Below, piece after piece: positions 8,596 through 16,327 of a DNA stretch of 64,000 nucleotides. This DNA is from Streptomyces iconiensis (lineage in GTDB: Bacteria; Actinomycetota; Actinomycetes; Streptomycetales; Streptomycetaceae), in assembly GCF_028657195.3 (NCBI RefSeq), contig NZ_JANCPR020000010.1, positions 124,001 to 188,000 on the forward strand, given 5' to 3'. Made by a program: the position numbers and the translations under genes. Numbering within the stretch: the first letter of the stretch is position 1; each line of letters starts with the position of its first letter. The notes under the pieces are model-generated. The model did not search any database. It was given only the letters and a program-made list of their open reading frames with translations, and had not been told where the DNA came from.

Positions 8596-11190
8596 ATGCG
8601 CAACAGGCTCAGGAGCCTGCGAAGACTGATCGTCACCGGCGCAGCGCTGGCCCTCGCGGTCACCGCGCTGCCCGCTTCCGCCGCGCCACCCGGCGGTGAC
8701 GGAGCACGCGACGGACACGCACAGCGCGCCGAACGCCCCTCGCACAGCGGCATGTCCGCCGTCATCCGGTACACCGAGAACGGCATACCCCACATAGCGG
8801 CGAAGGACTATCCCGGCCTCGGCTTCGGCAACGGCTGGGCGCAGGCGGCGGACCAGATCTGCGTGCTCGCCGACGGGTTCACGACCGTACGCGGCGAGCG
8901 CTCCCGCCACTTCGGCGCGACGGCCGAGACGGACGGCTCGCTCTCCTCGGCCTCCAGCAACCTCGCCAGCGACCTGTACTTCAAGGGCGTACGCGAGGCG
9001 CGCACCGTGGAGAAGCTGCTCAGGCAGCCGGCTCCGGCCGGTCCGAGCCGCGAGGTGCGGGAGCTGGCACGCGGCTGGGCCGCCGGGTACAACGACTGGC
9101 TGCGCGAACACCGCGACGACATCAAGGACCCGGCGTGCAAGGGCGCCGCGTGGCTGCGCCCTGTCACCGCGCTCGACGTGTCACGGCGCGCGTTCGCGCT
9201 GTCCGTACTCGGCGGTCAGGGCATGGGCGTGGACGGCATCACCTCGGCCACCCCGCCCGGAGAGACCGCCCCGGCCGGAAAGGCCACCCCGCCCGGAGCG
9301 GCCACCCCGCCAGAGACCAAGGGTGCGGACCGCGCCGGGACCACCGCACCCGGAGAGGCCACCGCGCCCAAGGGAGCCCGTACGAGCGCGGCCGGAGCGC
9401 ACGCGGCAGGTGGCGGGGAGGGGATGAGCCCCAAGGAGGCAGCGGAGGCGGCCCGTTCGGCGCTCTCTCGGGCCAATGCCGACATGGGTTCCAACGCCGT
9501 GGCCTTCCACGGTTCGACCACGGCCAACGGTTCCGGCGCGCTGCTCGGCAACCCGCACTACCCGTGGCACGGCGGGCGCCGCTTCTGGCAGTCGCAGATG
9601 ACCATCCCGGGCGAGCTGAACGCCGCCGGTGGCTCGCTGCTGGGCTCCCCCACCGTGTCCATAGGCCACAACTCACGCGTCGCGTGGAGCCACACGGTGG
9701 CGACCGGCGTCACCCTCAACCTCCACCAACTCGCCCTGGACCCCGCCGATCCGACCGCCTACACGGTGGACGGAAAACGCGAGCGCATGGAGCCGCGCGA
9801 GGTGAGCGTCACCGGCAAGGACGGCAAGCGGATCACGCGTACGCAGTGGTGGACGCGGTACGGGCCCGTCGTCACCGAGGCGGCCGGTGTCGAGCTGCCC
9901 TGGTCGGCCACGACCGCCTTCGCACTCAACGACCCCAACGCGCGCAATCTGCGCCTCACCGACACGGGCCTCGCCTTCAGCAAGGCGCGCGACATACGCG
10001 GGATGCGCGAGGCGCTGGAACGCGTCCAGGGGCTGCCCTGGGTGAACACCGTCGCGGCCGACGCGCGCGGCAACACCCTCTTCGCGCAGTCGCAGATCCT
10101 GCCCCGGGTCACGGACGAGCTGGCCAAGCGCTGCAACACCCCGCTGGGCCAGGCCACCTTCCCCGCGGCGGGACTCGCGGTGCTGGACGGCTCGCGCGCC
10201 GACTGCACTCCGGGCACGGGCAGCGGCGCTGTCCAGAAGGGCGTGTTCGGGCCCTCCGAGATGCCGGTGCTCCAGAACGCGCCCTACGTGGAGAACTCCA
10301 ACGACAGCGCCTGGCTGGCCAACGCCGACCGGCCGCTGACCGGCTACCCGCGCATCTTCGGCGACGAGGGCACCCCGCGTTCCGTGCGGACGCGCGGGGC
10401 GGTCGAGGACGTGTCGGCGCTGGCCCGCGAGGGCGGGATCACGCGGCGCGATCTGCGCGAGCAGCAGTTCGCCAACCGCGCGCCGGCCGGTGACCTGGCC
10501 GCCGAGGACACCGCGAAGGCGTGTGCGGCGCTGCCGGGCGGTACGGCGGGGAACAGCGCGGGCGAGACCGTGGACGTCGCGCGGGCCTGCGTCGTCATCG
10601 CGGGCTGGGACCGCACGATGCGGACCGGGAGCGAGGGCGCGCTGCTCTTCGACAGGTTCTGGGGCAAGCTCGCGACCACCGTCCCCGCCGACCAGCGCTG
10701 GAGGACACCGTTCGACCCGGCGAAGCCCGTCACCACACCGCGCGACCTCAACACCGGGGCGCCCGGCTTCGCCACGGCGCTGGCCGACGCGGTCTCCGAG
10801 CTGGAGAAGTACGGCATCCCGCTGGACGCACCGCTGAGCGAGCACCAGTTCGTGGAGCGGCGCGGCAAGCGGATCCCCGTGCCCGGCGGTGTGGGAGGGC
10901 TGGGCGTATGGAACATGACGGTTCCCGTGTGGGACGGGGAGCGCGGCGGTTACCGGGAGGTGCAGCACGGCTCCAGCTACATCCAGGCCGTGGACTTCTC
11001 CCGCGGGGGCGGCTGTCCCGTACGCGCCGACACGCTGCTGACCTACTCGCAGTCCTCCGACCCCACCTCGCGCCATTCCAGCGACCAGACGGAGCTGTAC
11101 TCCAGGGGCCGCATGGTCGAGGAGCGGTTCTGCGAGAAGGACATCCGCTCCTCGCCCGAGCTACGCACCGTACGGGTGTCGGACAGGTGA
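8596..11190 (+). CDS. Secreted penicillin-acylase-family (Ntn) amidohydrolase
   Basis: 864 aa; ATG start with GGAGG-like site just upstream. Signal peptide MRNRLRSLRRLIV...ASAAPP. Family members are proenzymes that self-cleave before a Ser that becomes the N-terminal nucleophile; here this is Ser299 in MGSNAVAFHG. Upstream alpha-chain motifs (GLGFGNGWAQAADQI) and downstream beta-chain motifs (GNPHYPW, SIGHNSRVAWSHTV, NSNDSAWLAN) match AHL acylase/aculeacin acylase-type enzymes, which remove acyl chains from homoserine lactones or lipopeptides. Between the alpha region and Ser299 there is an unusual Thr/Pro/Ala-rich stretch (about residues 215-275), which may be part of the removed spacer. Substrate is inferred only at family level. 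Confidence 0.9.
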   Translation: MRNRLRSLRRLIVTGAALALAVTALPASAAPPGGDGARDGHAQRAERPSHSGMSAVIRYTENGIPHIAAKDYPGLGFGNGWAQAADQICVLADGFTTVRGERSRHFGATAETDGSLSSASSNLASDLYFKGVREARTVEKLLRQPAPAGPSREVRELARGWAAGYNDWLREHRDDIKDPACKGAAWLRPVTALDVSRRAFALSVLGGQGMGVDGITSATPPGETAPAGKATPPGAATPPETKGADRAGTTAPGEATAPKGARTSAAGAHAAGGGEGMSPKEAAEAARSALSRANADMGSNAVAFHGSTTANGSGALLGNPHYPWHGGRRFWQSQMTIPGELNAAGGSLLGSPTVSIGHNSRVAWSHTVATGVTLNLHQLALDPADPTAYTVDGKRERMEPREVSVTGKDGKRITRTQWWTRYGPVVTEAAGVELPWSATTAFALNDPNARNLRLTDTGLAFSKARDIRGMREALERVQGLPWVNTVAADARGNTLFAQSQILPRVTDELAKRCNTPLGQATFPAAGLAVLDGSRADCTPGTGSGAVQKGVFGPSEMPVLQNAPYVENSNDSAWLANADRPLTGYPRIFGDEGTPRSVRTRGAVEDVSALAREGGITRRDLREQQFANRAPAGDLAAEDTAKACAALPGGTAGNSAGETVDVARACVVIAGWDRTMRTGSEGALLFDRFWGKLATTVPADQRWRTPFDPAKPVTTPRDLNTGAPGFATALADAVSELEKYGIPLDAPLSEHQFVERRGKRIPVPGGVGGLGVWNMTVPVWDGERGGYREVQHGSSYIQAVDFSRGGGCPVRADTLLTYSQSSDPTSRHSSDQTELYSRGRMVEERFCEKDIRSSPELRTVRVSDR

Positions 11191-11231
11191 GGCGGCCAGG
11201 GGCGGCCTGAGCCGCTCCGGGAGACGGAGCT

Positions 11232-11269
11232 TGTGGCCGTGGTGCGCGAGCCTGTGGCCGTGGTGCGCG
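11232..11269. repeat. Two-copy 21-bp repeat downstream of the acylase gene
   Basis: TGTGGCCGTGGTGCGCG occurs at 11232-11248 and again at 11253-11269, a 21-bp period, in the 135-bp gap before the next gene. A GCTCC/GGAGC hairpin just before it (near 11214-11230) may end the acylase transcript. Confidence 0.5.
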
Positions 11270-11325
11270 GGGCAACGGTCCGCGCCAAAGTGGGGTGGAA
11301 CCCCCACGAAGGGACGGATCGCCCG

Positions 11326-12003
11326 ATGAGCGACACCACGGCCACCACAGGCGGCGCCCACGTCTCGGAGCGGCTGCTCACACCGGACAACCATGTGCTG
11401 ATGCTCATCGACCACGAGAGCCAGATGGGCTTCGCCGTCAGCTCGCACCCCATGGAGATCGTGCTCAACGCGACCGAGGGGCTGGCGAAGACCGCGCGGC
11501 TCTTCGACGTCCCGACGGTCGTGACGACGGTGATGGAACGGCACTTCAGCGGCCCGGTCTTCCAGGGCGTGCGGCAGGTGTTCCCCGACGACGGCTCCTG
11601 GATCGACAGGACCACGATGAACCCGTGGGAGGACGAGCGGGTACGTGAGCGCGTGCGCTCGGCCGGCCTGCGCAAGCTGGTACTGGCCGGCCAGTGGACC
11701 GAGGTGTGCGTGACCATGCCGGCGCTGTGCGCGCTGGAGGAGGGCTTCGAGGTGTACGTCGTCTGCGACGCCAGCGGAGGGGTCAGCTCCGAGGCGCACG
11801 AACGCTCCGTACAGCGCATGGTGCAGGCCGGTGCCCAGCCGCTCACCTGGCTCCAGTACCTGCTGGAACTGCAGCGCGACTGGGCACGCTCGGAGACCTC
11901 CTCGGCCGTCGGAGACATCGCCCGCGCACACGCGGGCGCCTACGGGCTGGGAGCCGAGTACATCTACACGATGCTCGGCTGGGACCGCGAGGACCGGAGC
12001 TGA
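11326..12003 (+). CDS. Isochorismatase-fold cysteine hydrolase (YcaC-like)
   Basis: 225 aa; ATG at 11326. Members of this fold hydrolyse amides, nitriles or related bonds with an Asp-Lys-Cys triad. The Asp is in LMLIDHESQMG, the Cys is in GQWTEVCVTMPALCALEEG. The length and the C-terminal extension with WLQYLLELQRDW match YcaC-type hydrolases of unknown substrate better than nicotinamidase. It stands alone, in the same direction as its neighbours. Confidence 0.8.
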   Translation: MSDTTATTGGAHVSERLLTPDNHVLMLIDHESQMGFAVSSHPMEIVLNATEGLAKTARLFDVPTVVTTVMERHFSGPVFQGVRQVFPDDGSWIDRTTMNPWEDERVRERVRSAGLRKLVLAGQWTEVCVTMPALCALEEGFEVYVVCDASGGVSSEAHERSVQRMVQAGAQPLTWLQYLLELQRDWARSETSSAVGDIARAHAGAYGLGAEYIYTMLGWDREDRS

Positions 12004-12180
12004 GGAGCGGGAGCCCGAGCCCCAGCCCCAGCCCGGGCCCGGGAGCTGAGGAGCCCGGGAAGCCGGAGCCGGGGAGGCACGGAGGCGGGAAGGCGGGGAG
12101 CTGAGCCTCGGTGGCGAGCTGCCCACCCCTATGGCCCCTCCCCCGTTGCCCGCTGACGGGCACGGACACAGGCTGGCCGC

Positions 12181-12807
12181 ATGATCCCCGCGAACACGAC
12201 AGGTGAGGGCGGCACGACCGTGGTCTACGGCGCCGGGACCGATGCGCGGACCGACGGCGGGACCGAAGCCGCGGCCGGGGCCGCGGCCCCCGTGCTGGAC
12301 GTCTACGCCGACCTGCGCTGCCCGTACTGCAAGCGGATGGAGAACGAGCTGGGCGAGACGATGCAACAGCTCGCCGACGACGGGGAATTGGTGCTGCACT
12401 ACCACTTCGCCACGTTCCTGGACGACTCGCTCGGCGGCCACGGCTCGCACCGCGCGCTCAACGCCCTCGGCGCCGCCGCCACCACGGGCCAGGCCCCCTT
12501 CATGGCGTATCTGCGCACCCTCTACCGCAACCAGCCCCACGAGCACAGCGACGGGTTCGGCGAGAACAGGATGCTGCTGGGCCTGGCCAACGACGTGGAG
12601 GGGCTGCGCTCCCCGGAGTTCGAGAACGCCGTCCTGGAGATGGCGTACCACGACTGGGTGGAGCGGGTCTCGCGCGCCTTCGAGGCGAGCGGGGTCTCGG
12701 GAACGCCGGCCGTCCTGTTCGACGGAAGGCCCGTGGCGGTGCTGGACCGTACGGGGCAGGCCGTGCAGCCCGAGCAGTTCACCGCCCAGATCCACGCGAC
12801 CGGCTGA
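12181..12807 (+). CDS. DsbA-family thioredoxin-fold protein
   Basis: 208 aa. CPYC active-site motif at about residues 50-53 (YADLRCPYCKRMEN), followed by a helical insert and VSGTPAVLFDGRP, where the cis-Pro loop (GTPA) sits. There is no signal peptide; the first ~38 residues are Gly/Thr/Ala-rich and probably disordered. The protein is therefore probably a cytoplasmic disulfide oxidoreductase or a glutathione-S-transferase-like/2-hydroxychromene-isomerase relative. The ribosome site is weak, so the true start might be a little downstream. Confidence 0.8.
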   Translation: MIPANTTGEGGTTVVYGAGTDARTDGGTEAAAGAAAPVLDVYADLRCPYCKRMENELGETMQQLADDGELVLHYHFATFLDDSLGGHGSHRALNALGAAATTGQAPFMAYLRTLYRNQPHEHSDGFGENRMLLGLANDVEGLRSPEFENAVLEMAYHDWVERVSRAFEASGVSGTPAVLFDGRPVAVLDRTGQAVQPEQFTAQIHATG

Positions 12808-12870
12808 CCCGGCGAGAGCGCCCGCGCGGCTGCCCCGCGCCGGCGAGCGCACCACCACGAGGAGTGCGGC

Positions 12871-13185
12871 ATGAGCGAGCAGGACGTCGAGGTCACCGAC
12901 AACCCCGGCGAGAACCGCTACGAGGCGAGGGTCGGGGGCGCCCTGGCCGGGGCCACGCAGTACAAGCGCGCACCCCACGTCGTCGCGCTCCTCCATACGG
13001 AGGTGGAGCCGGAGTTCGAGGGACGGGGCGTCGGCGGGGCACTGGCACGGACCGCGCTGGACACGGCGCGCGCTGCGGGCGACGAGGTGGTGCCGGTCTG
13101 CCCGTTCGTGGCGGGCTACATCCACCAGCACCCCGAATACCAGCCGCTCGTCTACGAGAAGAAGGGCGGTGCCAAGGACCGATGA
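12871..13185 (+). CDS. Small GCN5-related N-acetyltransferase (YjdJ type)
   Basis: 104 aa with GAGGA-type ribosome site. The compact family (about 95-105 aa) has a minimal acetyl-CoA fold: LLHTEVEPEFEGRGVGGALA holds the Q/R-x-x-G-x-G/A pyrophosphate loop, and VVPVCPFVAGYIHQHPEYQPLV is the C-terminal signature. It overlaps the next gene by four bases (ATGA), so the two are translationally coupled. Confidence 0.88.
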   Translation: MSEQDVEVTDNPGENRYEARVGGALAGATQYKRAPHVVALLHTEVEPEFEGRGVGGALARTALDTARAAGDEVVPVCPFVAGYIHQHPEYQPLVYEKKGGAKDR

Positions 13186-13652
13186 CGAGGACCGAGGAAC
13201 GGGACGGGGACACAGCCGCCATGCCCGAGGACAGGACGCGCCGCGCAGGCCGCAAGCGCTACGAGGGGCCGGGGATCGCCGTCAGCTACGAGGTCGCGCG
13301 CTGCCTGCACGCCGCCGAGTGCGTACGGGGGCTGCCTGAGGTCTTCGATGTGAGCCGCAGACCGTGGATCGACCCGGCAGCCGCAGCCCCCGACCGCATC
13401 GCCGAGGTGGTCGAGCGCTGCCCCAGCGGCGCACTCCAGTACCACCGCGAGGACGGGGCACCCGACGAGGTGCCCCCCGCACCGACCCGCGCGAACCTGC
13501 ACGGTGACGGGGTGCTGCACCTGCGCGGTGACCTGCGCGTGGCCACACCGGAGGGGGAACGCGCCGAGACCCGCGTCATGCTGTGCGGCTGCTCCCACAC
13601 CCGGCACGCCCCGTTCTGCGACCACACAGGACGCTGCAAGGAACACGGCTGA
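13182..13652 (+). CDS. Fused Fer4-like and CDGSH-like iron-sulfur protein
   Basis: 156 aa, start ATG overlaps the upstream stop. The first half (YEGPGIAVSYEVARCLHAAECVRGLPEVFD and CPSGALQY) is the divergent mono-cluster ferredoxin domain, with cysteines in RCLHAAEC and RCPSG. The second half is CDGSH-like: CGCSHTRHAPFCDHTG. The expected pattern C-x-C-x2-S/T-x3-P-x-C-D-G-x-H is kept up to the third Cys and Asp, but DGxH is replaced by DHTG, so the His cluster ligand is displaced or lost. It is probably an electron-transfer or Fe-S sensing protein. Confidence 0.82.
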   Translation: MTRTEERDGDTAAMPEDRTRRAGRKRYEGPGIAVSYEVARCLHAAECVRGLPEVFDVSRRPWIDPAAAAPDRIAEVVERCPSGALQYHREDGAPDEVPPAPTRANLHGDGVLHLRGDLRVATPEGERAETRVMLCGCSHTRHAPFCDHTGRCKEHG

Positions 13653-13740
13653 GGCAGGACCCGAGGCGTGCCCGGCTGAGGCAGGCCCTGGACAGGCCCG
13701 GCTGAGGTATGGCCTGAGACGGGGCCCGGCGCCGCCCGCC

Positions 13741-14760
13741 TCAGCCGGTGGCGCCCAGTACGGGGATCACGCGCGCGCCGTAGGCGTCGATGGTGTGCTC
13801 CCTGGTGTCGTGCATGGCGTAGAGCGCGAACTGGTCGACGCCCAGCCCCTCCAGCTCGCGCAGCCGCGCCAACTGGGCCTCTTCGGGGCCGATGACACAG
13901 AAGCGGTCCACGATCTCGTCCGGCACGAACGCCGTGTCGGGGTTTCCCGCGCGGCCGTGGTGCGCGTAGTCGTAACCCTCGCGCTCCTTGATGTACGAGG
14001 TGAGCGCGGTGGGCACGGCGTCGGAGTGCTCGCCGTACCGCGCGACGAGGTCGGCGACATGGTTGCCGACCATCCCGCCGAACCACCGGCACTGCTCCCG
14101 CGCGTGCGCGAGGGCCGCCGGCGTGTCCTCGCAGACATAGGCCGGCGCCGCCACACAGACGGTGACGGACGCCGGGTCGCGCCCGGCCTGCGCGGCCGAC
14201 TCCCGTACGGCGCGCACCATCCAGGCGGTCAGCACGGGGTCGGCGAGCTGCAGGATGAACCCGTCGGCCTCGCGGCCGGCGAGCGCGAGGGCCTTGGGCC
14301 CGTAGGCGGCCATCCAGACCGGCAGCCGCCCGTCCCGTACCCAGGGCAGCCGCAGCGTCGCCCCGTCCACGACGGCCTCGCGGCCCTCGGCGAGGTCACG
14401 GATCGCGGTCATGGCCTCGCCGAGCCTGGCCAGGGTGGCGGGCTTGCGCCCCGCGACCCGCATCGCGGAGTCGCCGCGCCCGATGCCGCAGACGGTGCGG
14501 TTGCCGTACATCTCGTTGAGGGTGGCGAAGGTGGAAGCGGTGACCTCCCAGGCGCGGCTGCCCGGGTTGGTGACCATGGGTCCGACGGTCAGCTGGGTGG
14601 TGTGGGCGAGGATGCGGCTGTGGAGGACGTACGGCTCCTGCCACAGCACGGGCGAGTCGAAGGTCCAGCCGTAGCGGAATCCGTTGCGCTCGGCCCTGCG
14701 CATCAGGTCGACGGTGGTGGAGCCGGGAGGATCGGTCTGGAGGACGATTCCGAAGTCCAT
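13741..14760 (-). CDS. F420-type LLM-class oxidoreductase (CPS_4043 family)
   Basis: 339 aa TIM-barrel protein. MDFGIVLQTDPPGS, GWTFDSPVLWQEPYV, TVGPMVTNPGSR and GIGRGDSAMRVAGRKPA are typical of the luciferase-like family that uses F420 or FMN. This subfamily (TIGR03842-like) is regularly found beside hydantoinase genes, as here: it is the second gene after the dihydropyrimidinase, 26 bp downstream. It is probably a reductive step in pyrimidine or hydantoin metabolism; the cofactor choice is inferred. Confidence 0.85.
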   Translation of the reverse strand: MDFGIVLQTDPPGSTTVDLMRRAERNGFRYGWTFDSPVLWQEPYVLHSRILAHTTQLTVGPMVTNPGSRAWEVTASTFATLNEMYGNRTVCGIGRGDSAMRVAGRKPATLARLGEAMTAIRDLAEGREAVVDGATLRLPWVRDGRLPVWMAAYGPKALALAGREADGFILQLADPVLTAWMVRAVRESAAQAGRDPASVTVCVAAPAYVCEDTPAALAHAREQCRWFGGMVGNHVADLVARYGEHSDAVPTALTSYIKEREGYDYAHHGRAGNPDTAFVPDEIVDRFCVIGPEEAQLARLRELEGLGVDQFALYAMHDTREHTIDAYGARVIPVLGATG

Positions 14761-14786
14761 GGACGTGGCTCCTCAGTTCAGCTGGG

Positions 14787-16196
14787 TCAGTTCAGAAGCT
14801 GGCAGATGCCGCGCGGGACGTACTGTCCGTGCCCGGCGCGGCCCGCGTACGCGCCCCTGTCGATGACGATCTCGCCGCGCGAGAGCACCGTCTCGACCCG
14901 GCCTGTGATCCGTTTGCCCTCGTAGGCGGAGTAGTCGACGTTCATGTGGTGGGTGTCGGCGGAGAGCACCTGCTCGGCGTGCGGGTCGTAGAGGACGACA
15001 TCGGCGTCCGCGCCCGGTGCCAGCGTTCCCTTCTTCGGGTAGATCCCGAACATCCTGGCCGGGGTCGCGCAGGCGATGTCGATCCAGCGGCGACGGGTCA
15101 AGTGCCCGTCGACGACCGCCTGATGGAGCAGGTCCATACGGTGTTCGACGCCGGGCATCCCGTTGGGGATCTTGGAGAAGTCGCCCCTGCCCAGCTCCTT
15201 CTGGCCGCTGAAGCAGAAGGGGCAGTGGTCGGTGGAGACGACCTGGAGGTCGTCGGTGCGCAGGGCACGCCACAGCGCGGCCTGGTGCTCACGGGGCCGC
15301 AACGGCGTGCTGCACACGTACTTGGCGCCGCCGAAGTCGGGCTCGGCGAGGTTGTCGGTGCTCAGATAGAGGTACTGCGGACAGGTCTCGCCGAACACCG
15401 GGAGGTCCATCCCCCGTGCGGTGGCGAGCTGTTGCACGGCCTCTTCGGCCGAGACATGGACGACGTACAGCGGTGAACCCGCGACCCGCGCGAGCTGGAT
15501 GGCGCGGTGCGTGGCCTCGGCCTCCAGCAGGGCCTTACGGACCTCGCCGTGGTGGCGCGGATCGCTGCGGCCCGCGGCGAGCGCCTGCTCCACCAGGACG
15601 TCGATGGCGATGCCGTTCTCGGCGTGCATCATCGTCAGCCCGCCGTTGGCTGCCGTGCGCTGCATGGCGCGCAGGACCTGCCCGTCGTCGCTGTAGTAGA
15701 CCCCCGGGTAGGCCATGAACAGCTTGAAGCTGGAGATCCCCTCCTCCACGAGCAGGTCCATCTCCTTGAGCGTGCGCTCGTTGACATCGGAGAGGATCAT
15801 GTGGAAGCCGTAGTCGATGGCGCACTGCCCGTCGGCCTTGGCGTGCTCCTTGTCGAGCCCCTCGCGCAGCGCGTGGCCCTTGGTCTGGACGGCGAAGTTG
15901 ATGATCGTCGTGGTGCCGCCCCAGGCCGCCGCACGGGTCCCGGTCTCGAAGTTGTCGGAGGAGAAGGTCCCGCCGAACGGGAAGTCCATGTGCGTGTGTC
16001 CGTCGACGCCGCCAGGGATGACGTACTTGCCGGTGGCGTCCAGGGTGCGGTCGGCCGTGAACGCCTCGGCAGCGGCGCTGTGGTGGGCCGCGAGCGCCGC
16101 GATGCGTCCGCCCTCGATGAGCACATCGGCGTGCAGCTCGTCGGCAGCGGTCACGACGAGGCCGTTCCTGATGACGGTGGATTCGCGGGATGTCAT
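14787..16196 (-). CDS. hydA: Dihydropyrimidinase / D-hydantoinase
   Basis: 469 aa; ATG at 16196 with AAGGAG six bases upstream. Opens the ring of dihydrouracil or hydantoins to N-carbamoyl-beta-amino acids. Metal ligands are visible: GHTHMDFP (HxH), SSFKLFMAYPG (the carbamylated Lys), YVVHVSAEE and ENGIA region for further His ligands, and VVSTDHCPF for the Asp. NGMPGVEHRMDLL is the usual substrate loop. It is the first gene behind a promoter/leader that is duplicated upstream of the beta-ureidopropionase-like gene, and it supplies that enzyme's substrate. Confidence 0.93.
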   Translation of the reverse strand: MTSRESTVIRNGLVVTAADELHADVLIEGGRIAALAAHHSAAAEAFTADRTLDATGKYVIPGGVDGHTHMDFPFGGTFSSDNFETGTRAAAWGGTTTIINFAVQTKGHALREGLDKEHAKADGQCAIDYGFHMILSDVNERTLKEMDLLVEEGISSFKLFMAYPGVYYSDDGQVLRAMQRTAANGGLTMMHAENGIAIDVLVEQALAAGRSDPRHHGEVRKALLEAEATHRAIQLARVAGSPLYVVHVSAEEAVQQLATARGMDLPVFGETCPQYLYLSTDNLAEPDFGGAKYVCSTPLRPREHQAALWRALRTDDLQVVSTDHCPFCFSGQKELGRGDFSKIPNGMPGVEHRMDLLHQAVVDGHLTRRRWIDIACATPARMFGIYPKKGTLAPGADADVVLYDPHAEQVLSADTHHMNVDYSAYEGKRITGRVETVLSRGEIVIDRGAYAGRAGHGQYVPRGICQLLN

Positions 16197-16299
16197 GAGC
16201 GGCTCCTTCGCGGGGGCGGCAAGCCTGTTCGACACGCGTAGACGGACGTGAGGGTGCGACAGTAAGTCTCCCCTGGGCCACTGACAAGAACCCCTGCGC
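16197..16299 (-). promoter_or_regulatory. Promoter and leader of hydA (copy A of a duplicated element)
   Basis: On the minus strand TTGTCA (16282-16287) and TACTGT (16259-16264) are 17 bp apart, a good sigma70-like promoter. About 55 bases of leader follow. From the -35 box to the ATG this is about 86% identical to the element at 20666-20755, with a fully conserved TCTACGCGTGTCGAACAGG core. No common reading frame is kept, so conservation is at nucleotide level. Confidence 0.75.
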
Positions 16300-16327
16300 C
16301 GGGCGGGCGTGATCAGTCGGCGCGTGG

